Counted from the first letter of the stretch, positions 53,672 to 63,377 are shown. The stretch: 64,000 bases of DNA from Polaribacter vadi (GCF_001761365.1 NZ_CP017477.1:146501-210500), one strand, 5' to 3'. Made by a program: numbers and translations. Notes: generated by a model not told the origin, from the letters alone.

Positions 53672-54580
53672 CTATTTTACAGGAATTTTAATTTCGTACA
53701 TTTTTCTACTTTTATTATTTAAATGATCTTCTCTTAGCCAAGGATTATGAATTTTAAACTCTTTATAATTCATACCATATCTTTTGGCAAAAGCAGTAAT
53801 GTTTGTAATTGCAGTATCAACTTTAATCGTTGTTGTTTTATGAGAAGTATATAAATCTTCTTTATTAAAAACAAAACCATATTTTTCTGGATTGTTAATA
53901 ATTTCTTTTAAAGCTAAAATTCTAAAAACATAACGCTCAGTTTCATCTGGTAATTTAGCATCATAATAATTGTTAACCTCTTGTGCTTCTAATCTTCTAG
54001 AAACTCCATAATTACCAGCATTATATGCAGCAGCAGCCAAAGTCCAAGAATTAAAACGCTCATAAGAACTTCTTAAATATTCAGCAGCCACTTTTGTAGA
54101 CTTCTCAATATCATATCTTTCATCAACATTATCATTAATTTCTAAGCCATATTCTTTACCTGTACCTTTCATAAAATGCCACATTCCAGCTGCACCAACA
54201 TTAGAGGTTTCATCAGTAAAACCACTCTCTGCCAACGCTAAAAACTTAAAATCGTCTGGTAAACCATGTTTTTTTAATAAAGGTTCTAAAATAGGAAAGT
54301 ACTTATTAGCTCTTTTTAAAAGTAATAAACCATTCGATTGCCAATAGGTGTTAACCAACAATTCTCTTTCCATTCTTTCTTTAACATCTGGTATTTCTAC
54401 AGGAACTCTTTCACCTGCCAAATTTAAATTTGCAGGCAAAGTCAAAGATTTTATTTTGTAGTTTTTATGTGTATTAGAAGTAGGCTCAACTTTTACTTCA
54501 TCTTTATTAATAGCATTTATAAATAAAATGGTAACTGAAACAACACTTAATAGCGATATAATTCGAAATGATTTATTCAT
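53672..54580 (-). CDS. Lytic transglycosylase (SLT domain)
   Basis: Cleaves peptidoglycan glycan strands to anhydro products. The 302-residue protein has an N-terminal export or anchor segment (about 6-24) and an SLT domain: catalytic Glu E118 in LALAESGFTDETSN, GAAGMWHFMKGTGKEYGL, and AAAYNAGNYGV. The C-terminal 60 residues look like a degenerate LysM-type module (FAKRYGMNYKEFKIHNPWL), resembling MltD. Faces the tail of ywbE. Confidence 0.9.
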   Translation of the reverse strand: MNKSFRIISLLSVVSVTILFINAINKDEVKVEPTSNTHKNYKIKSLTLPANLNLAGERVPVEIPDVKERMERELLVNTYWQSNGLLLLKRANKYFPILEPLLKKHGLPDDFKFLALAESGFTDETSNVGAAGMWHFMKGTGKEYGLEINDNVDERYDIEKSTKVAAEYLRSSYERFNSWTLAAAAYNAGNYGVSRRLEAQEVNNYYDAKLPDETERYVFRILALKEIINNPEKYGFVFNKEDLYTSHKTTTIKVDTAITNITAFAKRYGMNYKEFKIHNPWLREDHLNNKSRKMYEIKIPVK

Positions 54581-54625
54581 GATAGTTTATTTTAGCAATA
54601 ATAAAAGTAAGAATAAGAAGTAGCT

Positions 54626-55285
54626 TTAGCAAGTTAAATTTTCGTGAATTATTTTTGATATTTCTTTAGCTTTCAGAATAATCATAGAATGATTTCCATC
54701 TTCAATTCTAATGCAATTTTTAATACTTTTAATAGGGAAAATTTCATCTTTTGCACCATGAATATGCACAATACCTTCCATAGGTTTTTCTTGTCTCCAA
54801 TTGATAGCATTATGAATAGACCATTTTATATAGGTTTTTCCTCTCACAGAAAGATATTTCTTATAAATTTTAGCTTTCTTTTCTAATGATTTTCCAACAA
54901 AATATTTTGCATAACTTTCAAAATTCGTCACAATTTGCGTCGGAAATAATTTATAGATTTTACTTTTACTTGCTATTTTAAATCTTTTTGGAAGTTCTCC
55001 AGTAGATTTTACGCTAGATATGATGATGATTTTTTTAACATCCATAAACTTACTCATCTCTTGCACAATAATTCCACCAAAAGAAACGCCAATTAAAATA
55101 GGATTTTCATGATGAACTTCTTCTGTCATTCTCATGGCATAATTAGCAATAGTTTCTTCTAAAGCCAAAGGTTTTTTCCAAGTTAAATAATGAAACTCGT
55201 AAATTTCTGGATCTAAAGTTAAATTGTGAAAAATTTCTGGGCCAGCAGCTAATCCTGGCATAAAATATATGGGAGTTTTGGACAT
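54626..55285 (-). CDS. Alpha/beta hydrolase
   Basis: A 219-residue hydrolase fold: nucleophile elbow LIGVSFGGIIVQE (Ser near 70), C-terminal acid in HGAKDEIFP and His in DGNHSMIILKA. The start YFMPGLAAGPEIF fits the oxyanion loop. Substrate unknown. It sits between mtaB and the lytic transglycosylase gene with gaps of 74 and 45 bases. Confidence 0.85.
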   Translation of the reverse strand: MSKTPIYFMPGLAAGPEIFHNLTLDPEIYEFHYLTWKKPLALEETIANYAMRMTEEVHHENPILIGVSFGGIIVQEMSKFMDVKKIIIISSVKSTGELPKRFKIASKSKIYKLFPTQIVTNFESYAKYFVGKSLEKKAKIYKKYLSVRGKTYIKWSIHNAINWRQEKPMEGIVHIHGAKDEIFPIKSIKNCIRIEDGNHSMIILKAKEISKIIHENLTC

Positions 55286-55359
55286 GTATTAAATGTAGTT
55301 TTTTTGCAATAATTTATTCTTAAAATTATTACATATTTTTATACAAAATTGATGCCAAA

Positions 55360-56694
55360 TTATATGGCTATAGCGTCTTTTACAAAATCGAATCTAACCA
55401 AACCATCTTCATCAATTTCTGTTAATGAAATTTTGTGTAAAGTGTTTACCAATTCAGGATTCCAAGGAGTTTTTACTTTTACGTAATTTTCTGTAAACCC
55501 ATTTATATATCCTTCTTTATTCTCGTTTTCGAACAGAACTGTTAATGTGTTGCCTAACTGACTTTCATAAAAAGAGCGTCTTTTCTTTGCAGATAAACCA
55601 CGCAACATTTTACTACGTTTTGCACGTGTTTTTTTAGGAATAATTCCTCCTAAATTAACGGCTTCTGTGTTTGGTCTTTCAGAATAGGTAAAAACGTGTA
55701 AATAAGAAATATCTAACGCATTTAAATAATTATACGTTTCTAAAAATAACTCATCTGTTTCACCAGGAAAACCAACAATAATATCTACACCAATGCAAGC
55801 ATTTGGCATCAATTCTTTAATTCTAGAAACTCTGTTTGTGTAAGTTTTACGTAAATATCTACGTTTCATTTTCTTTAGCAACTCATCACTTCCAGATTGT
55901 AAAGGAATATGAAAATGAGGTACAAAAGTTTCAGACTCAGAAACAAATTCAATTGTTTCATCTTTTAGTAAATTTGGTTCTATAGATGAGATTCGCAAAC
56001 GATGAATATCATTAACAGTGTCTAATTTTTTTACTAAATCTAAAAAAGTATGTTCGTGCTTTTTATTGCCAAATTCGCCTTTTCCATAATCGCCAATGTT
56101 TACACCTGTTAAAACAATTTCTTTAATTCCTTTTGATGCTATTTCTTTCGCATTTTCAATCACGTTTTCTAAAGTATCACTTCTAGAAATTCCGCGAGCT
56201 AAAGGAATTGTACAATAGGTACATTTATAGTCACAACCATCTTGTACTTTTAAAAAAGCACGAGTTCTGTCGCCAATTGAATAGGAACCAACATAAAAAT
56301 CGGCATCACTAATTTCACAAGAATGTACTTCACCAACGTTATTTTTAGTTAAATCGTTAATGTAAGAAGTAACATTAAATTTTTCAGTAGCTCCTAAAAC
56401 CAAGTCTACACCATCAACAGCTGCTAATTCTTCTGGTTTTAATTGTGCATAACAACCTACAGCTATTAAAAAAGCTTCGTCGTTTTTCTTTAACGCATTT
56501 TTTACAATAGCTTTAAAACGTTTATCAGCGTTATCTGTAACAGAACAGGTATTTATCACGTAAATATCTGCTTCTTCAGTAAAATCAACACGTTCAAAAC
56601 CTTCATTTACAAAATTACGAGCTATTGTAGAGGTTTCAGAAAAGTTTAATTTGCAACCTAATGTATAAAAAGCTACTTTTTTATCTGCAATCAT
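55360..56694 (-). CDS. mtaB: tRNA t6A37 methylthiotransferase
   Basis: Converts t6A37 to ms2t6A37 in tRNA, a radical-SAM reaction. The 444-residue protein has the N-terminal methylthiotransferase cluster Cys residues (C14, C50, C81), the radical-SAM motif C154, C158, C161 (CDYKCTYC), and a C-terminal TRAM-like region (about 380-444). MiaB is the paralogue; the CKLNFSE start and the overall length favour MtaB. TsaE, also in this window, helps make its substrate. Confidence 0.93.
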   Translation of the reverse strand: MIADKKVAFYTLGCKLNFSETSTIARNFVNEGFERVDFTEEADIYVINTCSVTDNADKRFKAIVKNALKKNDEAFLIAVGCYAQLKPEELAAVDGVDLVLGATEKFNVTSYINDLTKNNVGEVHSCEISDADFYVGSYSIGDRTRAFLKVQDGCDYKCTYCTIPLARGISRSDTLENVIENAKEIASKGIKEIVLTGVNIGDYGKGEFGNKKHEHTFLDLVKKLDTVNDIHRLRISSIEPNLLKDETIEFVSESETFVPHFHIPLQSGSDELLKKMKRRYLRKTYTNRVSRIKELMPNACIGVDIIVGFPGETDELFLETYNYLNALDISYLHVFTYSERPNTEAVNLGGIIPKKTRAKRSKMLRGLSAKKRRSFYESQLGNTLTVLFENENKEGYINGFTENYVKVKTPWNPELVNTLHKISLTEIDEDGLVRFDFVKDAIAI

Positions 56695-56821
56695 TCTTGT
56701 ACTTTTACTCGATAATCGAGGTTTTATAATTCTATTAGTAAGTTGTAGTTTTTAAATTTTTAATAAAAACTTTAGTCTTACTCAAATAATATTTTGCTTC
56801 TGCAAATTTACAACATTATTC

Positions 56822-57319
56822 ATGATTTTTGTGACGGAAAGAACACTTATTAGAAAACTGACTTTAGAGGATTTAGAACCTTTTCATCAACTAGAAAGTA
56901 ATTCGAATGTTTTGAAATACGCAACTGGGGAAGTTAAAAATCTTGAAGAAAATAGAACAGAATTGTTAGATTTAATGAGTCGATATCAATTACATTACAA
57001 CGATTTTTGGATTTATGCTATTGAAAGAAAATCTGATAAACAATTTATTGGCACTTTAGCCTTGGTAAAAGATGGAATTGATGATAAAATTGGATATCGT
57101 TTTTTAGAAAAATATTGGAGAAATGGATATGGTTTTGAAGTTTGTGAAGGAACAATAAACTATTGCAAAAAATTAAAATTTAAAAAATTAGTTGGCTATG
57201 TTGTTGATGAAAATAAAGCCTCAGCAAAGATTTTAGAAAAATTAAATTTTAAAATTGTTAAGAAGTTTATAAGTGAAGATTTAAAATTACCAGAAACAAA
57301 ATACGAATTAATATTATGA
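56822..57319 (+). CDS. GNAT acetyltransferase, RimJ type
   Basis: A 165-residue N-acetyltransferase: TERTLIRKLTLEDL start (5-18), IGTLALVKDGIDDKIGYRFLEKYWRNGYGFE acetyl-CoA segment split by a turn, and the typical VDENKASAKILEKLNFK near the end. Fits RimJ/RimL-type GNATs; acceptor unknown. Overlaps the next gene by 4 bases (ATGA), so they are coupled. Confidence 0.88.
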   Translation: MIFVTERTLIRKLTLEDLEPFHQLESNSNVLKYATGEVKNLEENRTELLDLMSRYQLHYNDFWIYAIERKSDKQFIGTLALVKDGIDDKIGYRFLEKYWRNGYGFEVCEGTINYCKKLKFKKLVGYVVDENKASAKILEKLNFKIVKKFISEDLKLPETKYELIL

Positions 57320-57645
57320 TTGTAGATCATTTAAAAACACCATATTATGCTGTTATTTTTACATCGATAATGACTGATAATTTAGAAAATTATTCAGAAA
57401 CGGCTCAGAAAATGGAAGCTTTAGCAAAACTTCAAAAAGGTTTTTTGGGAATAGAATCTGCAAGAAGTGAGCTAGGAATTACAGTTTCTTATTGGCAAAC
57501 TTTAGACGATATTTCTCGTTGGAAAAATAATATTGAACACACAGAAGTTAGAAATTTAGGTAGAGAAAAATGGTACCAACAATATCAATTAAGAATATGT
57601 AAAGTAGAGCGTGAATATGGATTTGAAAAGAAGAAACAATTTTAA
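57316..57645 (+). CDS. Antibiotic biosynthesis monooxygenase (ABM) domain protein
   Basis: A 109-residue ferredoxin-like dimeric alpha+beta barrel: YYAVIFTSIMT, FLGIESARSELGITVSYWQTLDDISRW, and EKWYQQYQLRICKVERE. ABM-type proteins include heme-degrading and quinol monooxygenases, but many have unknown roles. Coupled with the GNAT gene. Function not assigned. Confidence 0.85.
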   Translation: MIVDHLKTPYYAVIFTSIMTDNLENYSETAQKMEALAKLQKGFLGIESARSELGITVSYWQTLDDISRWKNNIEHTEVRNLGREKWYQQYQLRICKVEREYGFEKKKQF

Positions 57646-57656
57646 TAAAATATTTC

Positions 57657-57719
57657 TTATCAGACCTATAAATCTGTAGTTCACAGCTTTTTTTACAAAC
57701 CTTGTGAGATTTATGAATT
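57657..57719. repeat. Degenerate palindromic intergenic repeat
   Basis: ATAAATCT (57668-57675) and AGATTTAT (57707-57714) are inverted copies, with CACA/TGTG inside, in the convergent gap between the ABM and geranylgeranyl-reductase-type genes. The words GACCTATAAATCT and CTCACAAGGTTT suggest a decayed copy of a longer palindrome. Confidence 0.35.
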
Positions 57720-57764
57720 CTATTATAATTTTGAAATACAGGTAAAAGATTTTAAATCACTATT

Positions 57765-58907
57765 TTAAAAAATTTTCTCTTTAATTTTATTTTTTAATTT
57801 TTCTGAAACATTTGTAGGGAAAGGTCTGTCTCCATGTAAAATATCAACCATAATATTATTAAAATATTGTCCATATTTATTTAAAAGATAGTTCCTAACA
57901 GGATTTTTATTGTACAAAAATTTTGATAAAAGAACACCCGATTTTAACTCTGGTAACAACTTAATATTTAGTTTTTCCAAATAGATTTTCTCTGCTAAAT
58001 CTTTGTTTAAATTACTTTCAATAAAAGCTTCAGCAACATATTTCCCGCTTAAAATTGCGTTGGAAATTCCTTCTGAAGTAATAGGTTCTGCAAAACCAGC
58101 AGCATCCCCAATTAAAAACACATTGTTTTTTACAAAACCATCTGTTCTTGGTGCAATTGGTATTTGAAAACCATGTGCATCTTCTTTTATAATTTCATTA
58201 ATTTCTAAAGTTGCAAGGTATTTTTTATAATATTCTTTTAGGTTGATTTTGCCTTTTTTAGTGGTTAAAACACCTAATGATAAATGATTTTTCTTCGGAA
58301 AACACCAAGCATATCCATAAGGAACAGCATCAATATCAAAACGAACAGATTTAGAAAGTCGCTCAAAATCTTTTCCAGATACTTCTACTTCGTACTCTAA
58401 AGCTGGAATTAATTTTCGAGTATCTTCTTTCCAACCCGCCATTTTTGCAGTCGGACTTAAAACACCATCTGCAGCGATTACAAAATCCGCAGAAATTTCT
58501 CCTTGAGATGTTTTTAAGATTGATTTTTCATCAGCATATTCAAGACTTAATAATTTATGATTTTCTAATAAAGTAACACCAAACTCTTTTGCTTTTTCAA
58601 CAATTAAATTGTCGAAAGCATCTCTCATAATCATGGTAATGATCGGCTCTTTTTTGTTGGAATGATAACACGTATCGTGATTATTAAAATACGTATCTAC
58701 TTTATAAAATTCACGTTCAACTACTTCAGAAATATCAAAAGGCATGTCTTTTTTACCTCTATTTACAAAGCCTCCACCACAAGTTTTATATCTTGGTAAC
58801 GTTTCTTTTTCTATGATAACAGTAGAAATTCCTTGTTTCCCTAAGTAAAATGCAGTAGATGCTCCTGAAGGACCACTACCAATAATTGCAACAGAAAAAT
58901 GTTTCAT
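57765..58907 (-). CDS. Geranylgeranyl-reductase-type flavoprotein
   Basis: A 380-residue FAD-dependent oxidoreductase. N-terminal dinucleotide fold AIIGSGPSGAS (8-17), CGGGFVNRG, IAADGVLSPTAKMAG, and the second FAD motif NVFLIGDAAGFAEPITSEGISNA. These features define the geranylgeranyl reductase group, which saturates isoprenoid chains or acts in menaquinone or membrane-lipid metabolism. Exact substrate unknown. Confidence 0.87.
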   Translation of the reverse strand: MKHFSVAIIGSGPSGASTAFYLGKQGISTVIIEKETLPRYKTCGGGFVNRGKKDMPFDISEVVEREFYKVDTYFNNHDTCYHSNKKEPIITMIMRDAFDNLIVEKAKEFGVTLLENHKLLSLEYADEKSILKTSQGEISADFVIAADGVLSPTAKMAGWKEDTRKLIPALEYEVEVSGKDFERLSKSVRFDIDAVPYGYAWCFPKKNHLSLGVLTTKKGKINLKEYYKKYLATLEINEIIKEDAHGFQIPIAPRTDGFVKNNVFLIGDAAGFAEPITSEGISNAILSGKYVAEAFIESNLNKDLAEKIYLEKLNIKLLPELKSGVLLSKFLYNKNPVRNYLLNKYGQYFNNIMVDILHGDRPFPTNVSEKLKNKIKEKIF

Positions 58908-58944
58908 AAATTTTTTAGAAGAATTTATGCGAATATAAAGAAAC

Positions 58945-59955
58945 TTACCAATTTATTTTCGCTAGAATAGGAAAGTGGTCTGAATTTTTTTCTGAAAAAG
59001 AATTAAATCTATTAATCATTGCATTTTCATCCGTTAAAATAAAATCGATTCTCATAGGAAACCAATAATTAAAAGTTTTTCCAAATCCTTTACCAGCTTC
59101 AATAAAAGCATCTTTCTTATCTTTTGAAATTTGATTATATACCCAAGAATAAGAAGTGTTATTAAAATCTCCAGCAACTATTTTTTTACCTTTCCAACCT
59201 TTTTCATGCGCTAAAAAAACTTCAGTTTGCAAAGCTTGCTTCTTAAAACCATCTTTTAATCTCGCTATCAACCTCTCAGAATCTGCTTCGCCAAAATTCT
59301 CTTGATCTGGTCTTAATTGTAAAGATTGTAAATGCAAATTATAAATTCTAATGGTGTCTTTTTTCTTAACAATATCGGCAAAAATAATATTGTTAGAGGT
59401 GTTTTCTAATTCCAAAGAACCTTTGTTGATGATTGGAAATTTAGAATATATTGCCAAACCAATTTTTGCATTTTCATTTTTGGTTTTTATATATTTATAA
59501 GGATATGAAAATTGCTGTTTTTCTAAACTATAATATTCTTGAAACAATAAAATATCGGGTGTTTTTTCTTCAACAAAAGCATTAATTTTTTTAGGAATGG
59601 TTTCATCATCAATCCATTTCCAGTGATTGAACATTCTAACATTATAAGTCATCACTTTTAAATCATCATTTAAAGAAGATGTATTTTCTGTAAGTTTATA
59701 GAAAGGAGGCGTAAAAAACCAACCCATTACTAAAATTATAGTTGATAAAAGCAATTGTTTTTTTAGGTTGATGAGCCAATACAATACAAAAACAATATTG
59801 ATACTAATTAAAATAGGCACTAATAAACTTAAAATTGCAAAACCAGCCATTGCTTTTGGGGAAACAAAAGGCAAAAAATAAGACAGCAATAAAAATGTTG
59901 CGAACAACGAATTAAGAATATAAATAATTTTATTGATAAATGATAACTTCTTCAC
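58945..59955 (-). CDS. Membrane-anchored endonuclease/exonuclease/phosphatase-fold protein
   Basis: A 336-residue protein: three N-terminal membrane segments (about 12-30, 36-56, 66-86) and a DNase I-like domain from about 98 with VMTYNVRMFNHW, ILLFQEYYS (catalytic Glu), VAGDFNNTSYS and SDHFPILAKI. The family includes nucleases and phospholipid or sphingolipid phosphodiesterases. The anchor suggests a periplasmic or lipid substrate, which is inference. Confidence 0.88.
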   Translation of the reverse strand: MKKLSFINKIIYILNSLFATFLLLSYFLPFVSPKAMAGFAILSLLVPILISINIVFVLYWLINLKKQLLLSTIILVMGWFFTPPFYKLTENTSSLNDDLKVMTYNVRMFNHWKWIDDETIPKKINAFVEEKTPDILLFQEYYSLEKQQFSYPYKYIKTKNENAKIGLAIYSKFPIINKGSLELENTSNNIIFADIVKKKDTIRIYNLHLQSLQLRPDQENFGEADSERLIARLKDGFKKQALQTEVFLAHEKGWKGKKIVAGDFNNTSYSWVYNQISKDKKDAFIEAGKGFGKTFNYWFPMRIDFILTDENAMINRFNSFSEKNSDHFPILAKINW

Positions 59956-59977
59956 AGTTGGGAAAATTGGTTTGTAG

Positions 59978-60829
59978 CTATTTTTTTCCTTGTTTAAATA
60001 AAAATTCCTTTTCTGAGGGGGTTAAAGTATCATAACCAGATTTGCTAATCTTATCTAAAATCGTATCAATTTGTTGCTGATTTAAGTTTGTATTTGTGGT
60101 TTTTTGCTGTTTTTCTTTCGATTTATAAACGGTTTTTAAAGGTTTTTCTTTCTTTTTAAAGAAATTACTAATTCCGTCAAATAGTTTAATGTCTTTATTG
60201 CTGGCTTTGCGTACATATAAAAAACCAAATAATGCGCCTCCTAAATGTGCAAAACTTCCACCTGCATTTGCTCCAATTAAACCAACAACATCTAAAGCAA
60301 TCCAAACTGCAGCCAAATGCCACAATTTCACAAAACCTATAAAACGTATTTTTAATTGATAATTAGGAATGTAGGTTGCAATCCCAATAAATATAGCAGA
60401 AACTCCTGCAGAAGCTCCAACTAAATAAGAATTTCGCCCTTCAAAAAGTGGAAAATAATTTTGACTTAATACATATAAAACACCGCCAAAAAATGTACCT
60501 ATTAAGTAAAAACTTAATAATTGTTTCTGTGTAAAATATTCTAAAAACAGATTCCCAATAAAATATAAAGCAATTAAATTGAATAAAATATGAATAAAAC
60601 CTGCATGTAAAAATCCGTAAGAAATTATAGACCAGGGTTTTGTAAAAAGAGAACTGTAATCATCATCTAAAGAAAACCATGTTGTAATAAAACTTCCTTC
60701 GTTGTTATACAAGCCAGAAAATACACTCATTAACAATGCTAAAATAAAAACAGCAATGTTTATAAAGATTAGTTTTTCAACTATGTTTCCAGAAATATAT
60801 CTTCTTTTTATGTCGTCTATAAAACTCAT
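59978..60829 (-). CDS. Rhomboid intramembrane serine protease, copy 1
   Basis: A 283-residue six-segment membrane protease. Catalytic dyad S140 (GASAG) and H195 (FAHLGGALFGF); oxyanion residues in FLHAGFIHILFNLIA. The C-terminal 80 residues are cytosolic, Lys/Gln-rich, and end with DKISKSGYDTLTPSEKEFL. It directly follows the other rhomboid gene with no gap, so both are made together. Confidence 0.92.
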   Translation of the reverse strand: MSFIDDIKRRYISGNIVEKLIFINIAVFILALLMSVFSGLYNNEGSFITTWFSLDDDYSSLFTKPWSIISYGFLHAGFIHILFNLIALYFIGNLFLEYFTQKQLLSFYLIGTFFGGVLYVLSQNYFPLFEGRNSYLVGASAGVSAIFIGIATYIPNYQLKIRFIGFVKLWHLAAVWIALDVVGLIGANAGGSFAHLGGALFGFLYVRKASNKDIKLFDGISNFFKKKEKPLKTVYKSKEKQQKTTNTNLNQQQIDTILDKISKSGYDTLTPSEKEFLFKQGKK

Positions 60830-61558
60830 TTATATCGATTTAAAATGATTTCTTTTCCAATAATAAGCAATTATAAAACCAATAAGTGCGCCTCCAATAT
60901 GTGCAAAATGTGCAATATTACCTACAGAATATTTTGTCATTCCAAAGAATAAATCTCCTAAAATCATTACTGGAATAAAGTATTTTGCAGCAATTGGCAC
61001 TGGGAAAAATATCAACGCTAATTTTGCATCTTTAAAATACAAACCAAAAGCGACTAAAACTCCATACACTGCTCCAGAAGCTCCAACTGCTGGAGTATGA
61101 TAAAGACTATAGAATTTTCTCATTGTTTCTGTTGGCAAGGTAATTACAGCTTCATTGTAACCTCCAGTATTTAAAATATTCTGAATATCACCAGAAGAAA
61201 GACCAAAACCCATTAATTGATCATAAATACCATTAAATTGATAATAATTAACCAATGTGTAAATAAGTCCAGCTCCAATTCCTGCAGAAAAGTAGAAAAA
61301 GATAAACTTATTTCTTCCCCATAATTGTTCTAAAGGAGTTCCAAAAGCCCATAAACCATACATATTAAATAAAATATGTGGGAAACTTCCATGCATAAAC
61401 ATGTGCGTTACATATTGCCAAAAACCAAAGTTTTCGTTTTCTGGAAAATGTAAAGCCAGCATATTTGTTAAATCTAATTGTAATAATTGTGGAATTAGAA
61501 ATACAATTACGTTGATTATAATTAGGTGTTTTATAGCACCTGAAAATTTATTATTCAT
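60830..61558 (-). CDS. Rhomboid intramembrane serine protease, copy 2
   Basis: A 242-residue rhomboid protease: catalytic S161 (GASGAVYG) and H220 (FAHIGGALIGF), HILFNMYGLW at 61-70. A longer insert (about 105-150) follows the third segment, compared with copy 1. It ends right at the basic KRNHFKSI tail. Second gene after mutL on the minus strand, 4 bases after the mutL stop. Confidence 0.92.
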   Translation of the reverse strand: MNNKFSGAIKHLIIINVIVFLIPQLLQLDLTNMLALHFPENENFGFWQYVTHMFMHGSFPHILFNMYGLWAFGTPLEQLWGRNKFIFFYFSAGIGAGLIYTLVNYYQFNGIYDQLMGFGLSSGDIQNILNTGGYNEAVITLPTETMRKFYSLYHTPAVGASGAVYGVLVAFGLYFKDAKLALIFFPVPIAAKYFIPVMILGDLFFGMTKYSVGNIAHFAHIGGALIGFIIAYYWKRNHFKSI

Positions 61559-61562
61559 ATTT

Positions 61563-63377
61563 TTAACGATTAAAAATAGTATCTATTTCATTTAGCGTCA
61601 ACGTTTTAAATGTTGATTTTCCAAAAGGAGAAATAGTAGGTTCTTTACAAGAAAACAAATTATTTACCAAGCTTTCTTGCTCTTTTTCAGAAAGTTGCGT
61701 TCCCGTTTTTATAGATAATGTTTTTGCAAAAGATTTAGCCATTACATCAAAATGACTAAAACTGCTGTCTGGAACTTCTAAATTTATATCATTTAAAAGT
61801 TCTTCTAAAATAATAGTTATTTTACTTTCGGTTACAGAAACAGGAATTCCTTTTATGGTTACACTGTCTTTTGTAAATTCATCAAAAGAAAAACCAGCAT
61901 TTTCTAATTCGGTTTTCATGGTGTAAATCATTTCTATTTCTTGTGATGAAAAAGAGATTTTTACAGGAAATAATAATTGCTGACTATTGGCTTCTTTTAC
62001 GGTTATACTTTCTAAAAATTCTTCATACAAAACGCGCTGATGAGCCAAAGATTGACTGATTAAAACCACACCAGATTTTATCAAACTTAACACATATTTA
62101 CGCTGAATTTGAAATGTTTTTTGTGTTTTTACTTCTTGTTGATGACTAAATAATTCCTCTTGTTTTTCTTCATCTGTAATAGCAACAGAAGTATATAAAG
62201 ATTCCCAACTTTGCGTATTTTGTTCTCTTTTGTAAGGAAATGTTACTTCTTTTTGTTTAGCTTCCTTAAAAGGATTAAAATCAGGATCAACTGTAATTTT
62301 TGGAGCTGAACCTTTTACTACATTTTTATTTAAATGATAAGAAGTGTCTAAATTAGAATCTCTATTAAAATCTAACACTGGAGCTACATTATATTGCCCT
62401 AAACTGTGTTTTACAGTCGCTCTTAACATGGCATACAACGCCTTTTCATTATCGAACTTAATTTCAGTTTTTGTTGGATGAATGTTGATGTCAATAGAAC
62501 TTGCAGGCACTTCTAAATACAAAAAGTAGGAGGGATGTGAACCATGCTCCAACAAACCATCAAAAGCATTGGCAACTGCATGATTTAAATAAGAACTTTT
62601 TATAAATCGATCATTTACAAAAAAGAATTGTTCGCCTCTTTTTCTCTTTGAAAATTCTGGTTTTGCAACAAAACCTTGAATGGTTAAAATATCTGTCTGC
62701 TCGTTTATTGGCACTAGTTTTTCATTCATTTTAGCACCGAAAACAGCTACAATTCGCTGTCTTAAATTGCCGCCTTTTAAATGATAAACTTCGTTATTAT
62801 TGTGATGCATTAAAAACGAAATTGCAGGATGTGCCAAAGCAACTCTTTGAAATTCGTCTATAATATGTCTGGTTTCTACAGTATCTGATTTTAAGAAATT
62901 TCTACGAGCAGGAATGTTGTAAAATAAGTTTTTTACAGCAATACTTGCACCTTGAGACGTAGAAATAAAATCTTGAGAAATTACTTTGCTACCTTCAATT
63001 TTTAGACAAGTTCCTAATTCTTCGTTTTCTTGTTTGGTTTTTAACTCTACATGCGCAATTGCAGCAATCGATGCTAAAGCTTCGCCTCTAAAACCTTTGG
63101 TGCATAAATTAAATAAATCTTCTGCTTTTTTTATTTTTGAGGTTGCATGTCTTTCAAAACACATTCTAGCATCTGTGGCACTCATTCCTTTGCCATCATC
63201 AATTACTTGAATTAGTGTTTTACCTGCATCTTTTAAGAGCAGTTTTATACTTGTGGCACCAGCATCAATAGCGTTTTCTAACAACTCTTTAACCACAGAA
63301 GCTGGTCTTTGCACTACTTCTCCAGCAGCAATTTGGTTGGCTACATGGTCTGGTAAAAGTTGAATAATATCTGACAT
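61563..63377 (-). CDS. mutL: DNA mismatch repair protein MutL
   Basis: Links mismatch recognition by MutS to strand incision. The 604-residue protein has an intact GHKL ATPase: IAAGEVVQRPASVVKELLEN (17-35), DDGKGM (60-65), GFRGEAL (96-102). The C-terminal dimerisation part is present, but the stretch where endonuclease-type MutL has DQHA(X2)E reads SQSLAHQ (441-447), and the late CPHGRP-type motif reads SPFGKS (583-588). Its ATG overlaps the stop of the small gene before it by one base. Confidence 0.94.
   Translation of the reverse strand: MSDIIQLLPDHVANQIAAGEVVQRPASVVKELLENAIDAGATSIKLLLKDAGKTLIQVIDDGKGMSATDARMCFERHATSKIKKAEDLFNLCTKGFRGEALASIAAIAHVELKTKQENEELGTCLKIEGSKVISQDFISTSQGASIAVKNLFYNIPARRNFLKSDTVETRHIIDEFQRVALAHPAISFLMHHNNNEVYHLKGGNLRQRIVAVFGAKMNEKLVPINEQTDILTIQGFVAKPEFSKRKRGEQFFFVNDRFIKSSYLNHAVANAFDGLLEHGSHPSYFLYLEVPASSIDINIHPTKTEIKFDNEKALYAMLRATVKHSLGQYNVAPVLDFNRDSNLDTSYHLNKNVVKGSAPKITVDPDFNPFKEAKQKEVTFPYKREQNTQSWESLYTSVAITDEEKQEELFSHQQEVKTQKTFQIQRKYVLSLIKSGVVLISQSLAHQRVLYEEFLESITVKEANSQQLLFPVKISFSSQEIEMIYTMKTELENAGFSFDEFTKDSVTIKGIPVSVTESKITIILEELLNDINLEVPDSSFSHFDVMAKSFAKTLSIKTGTQLSEKEQESLVNNLFSCKEPTISPFGKSTFKTLTLNEIDTIFNR

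Noticed and set aside
56711..56724. Short palindrome CTCGATAATCGAG upstream of mtaB
   Set aside because: Only 5-bp arms with no second copy in the window, too weak to call an operator.
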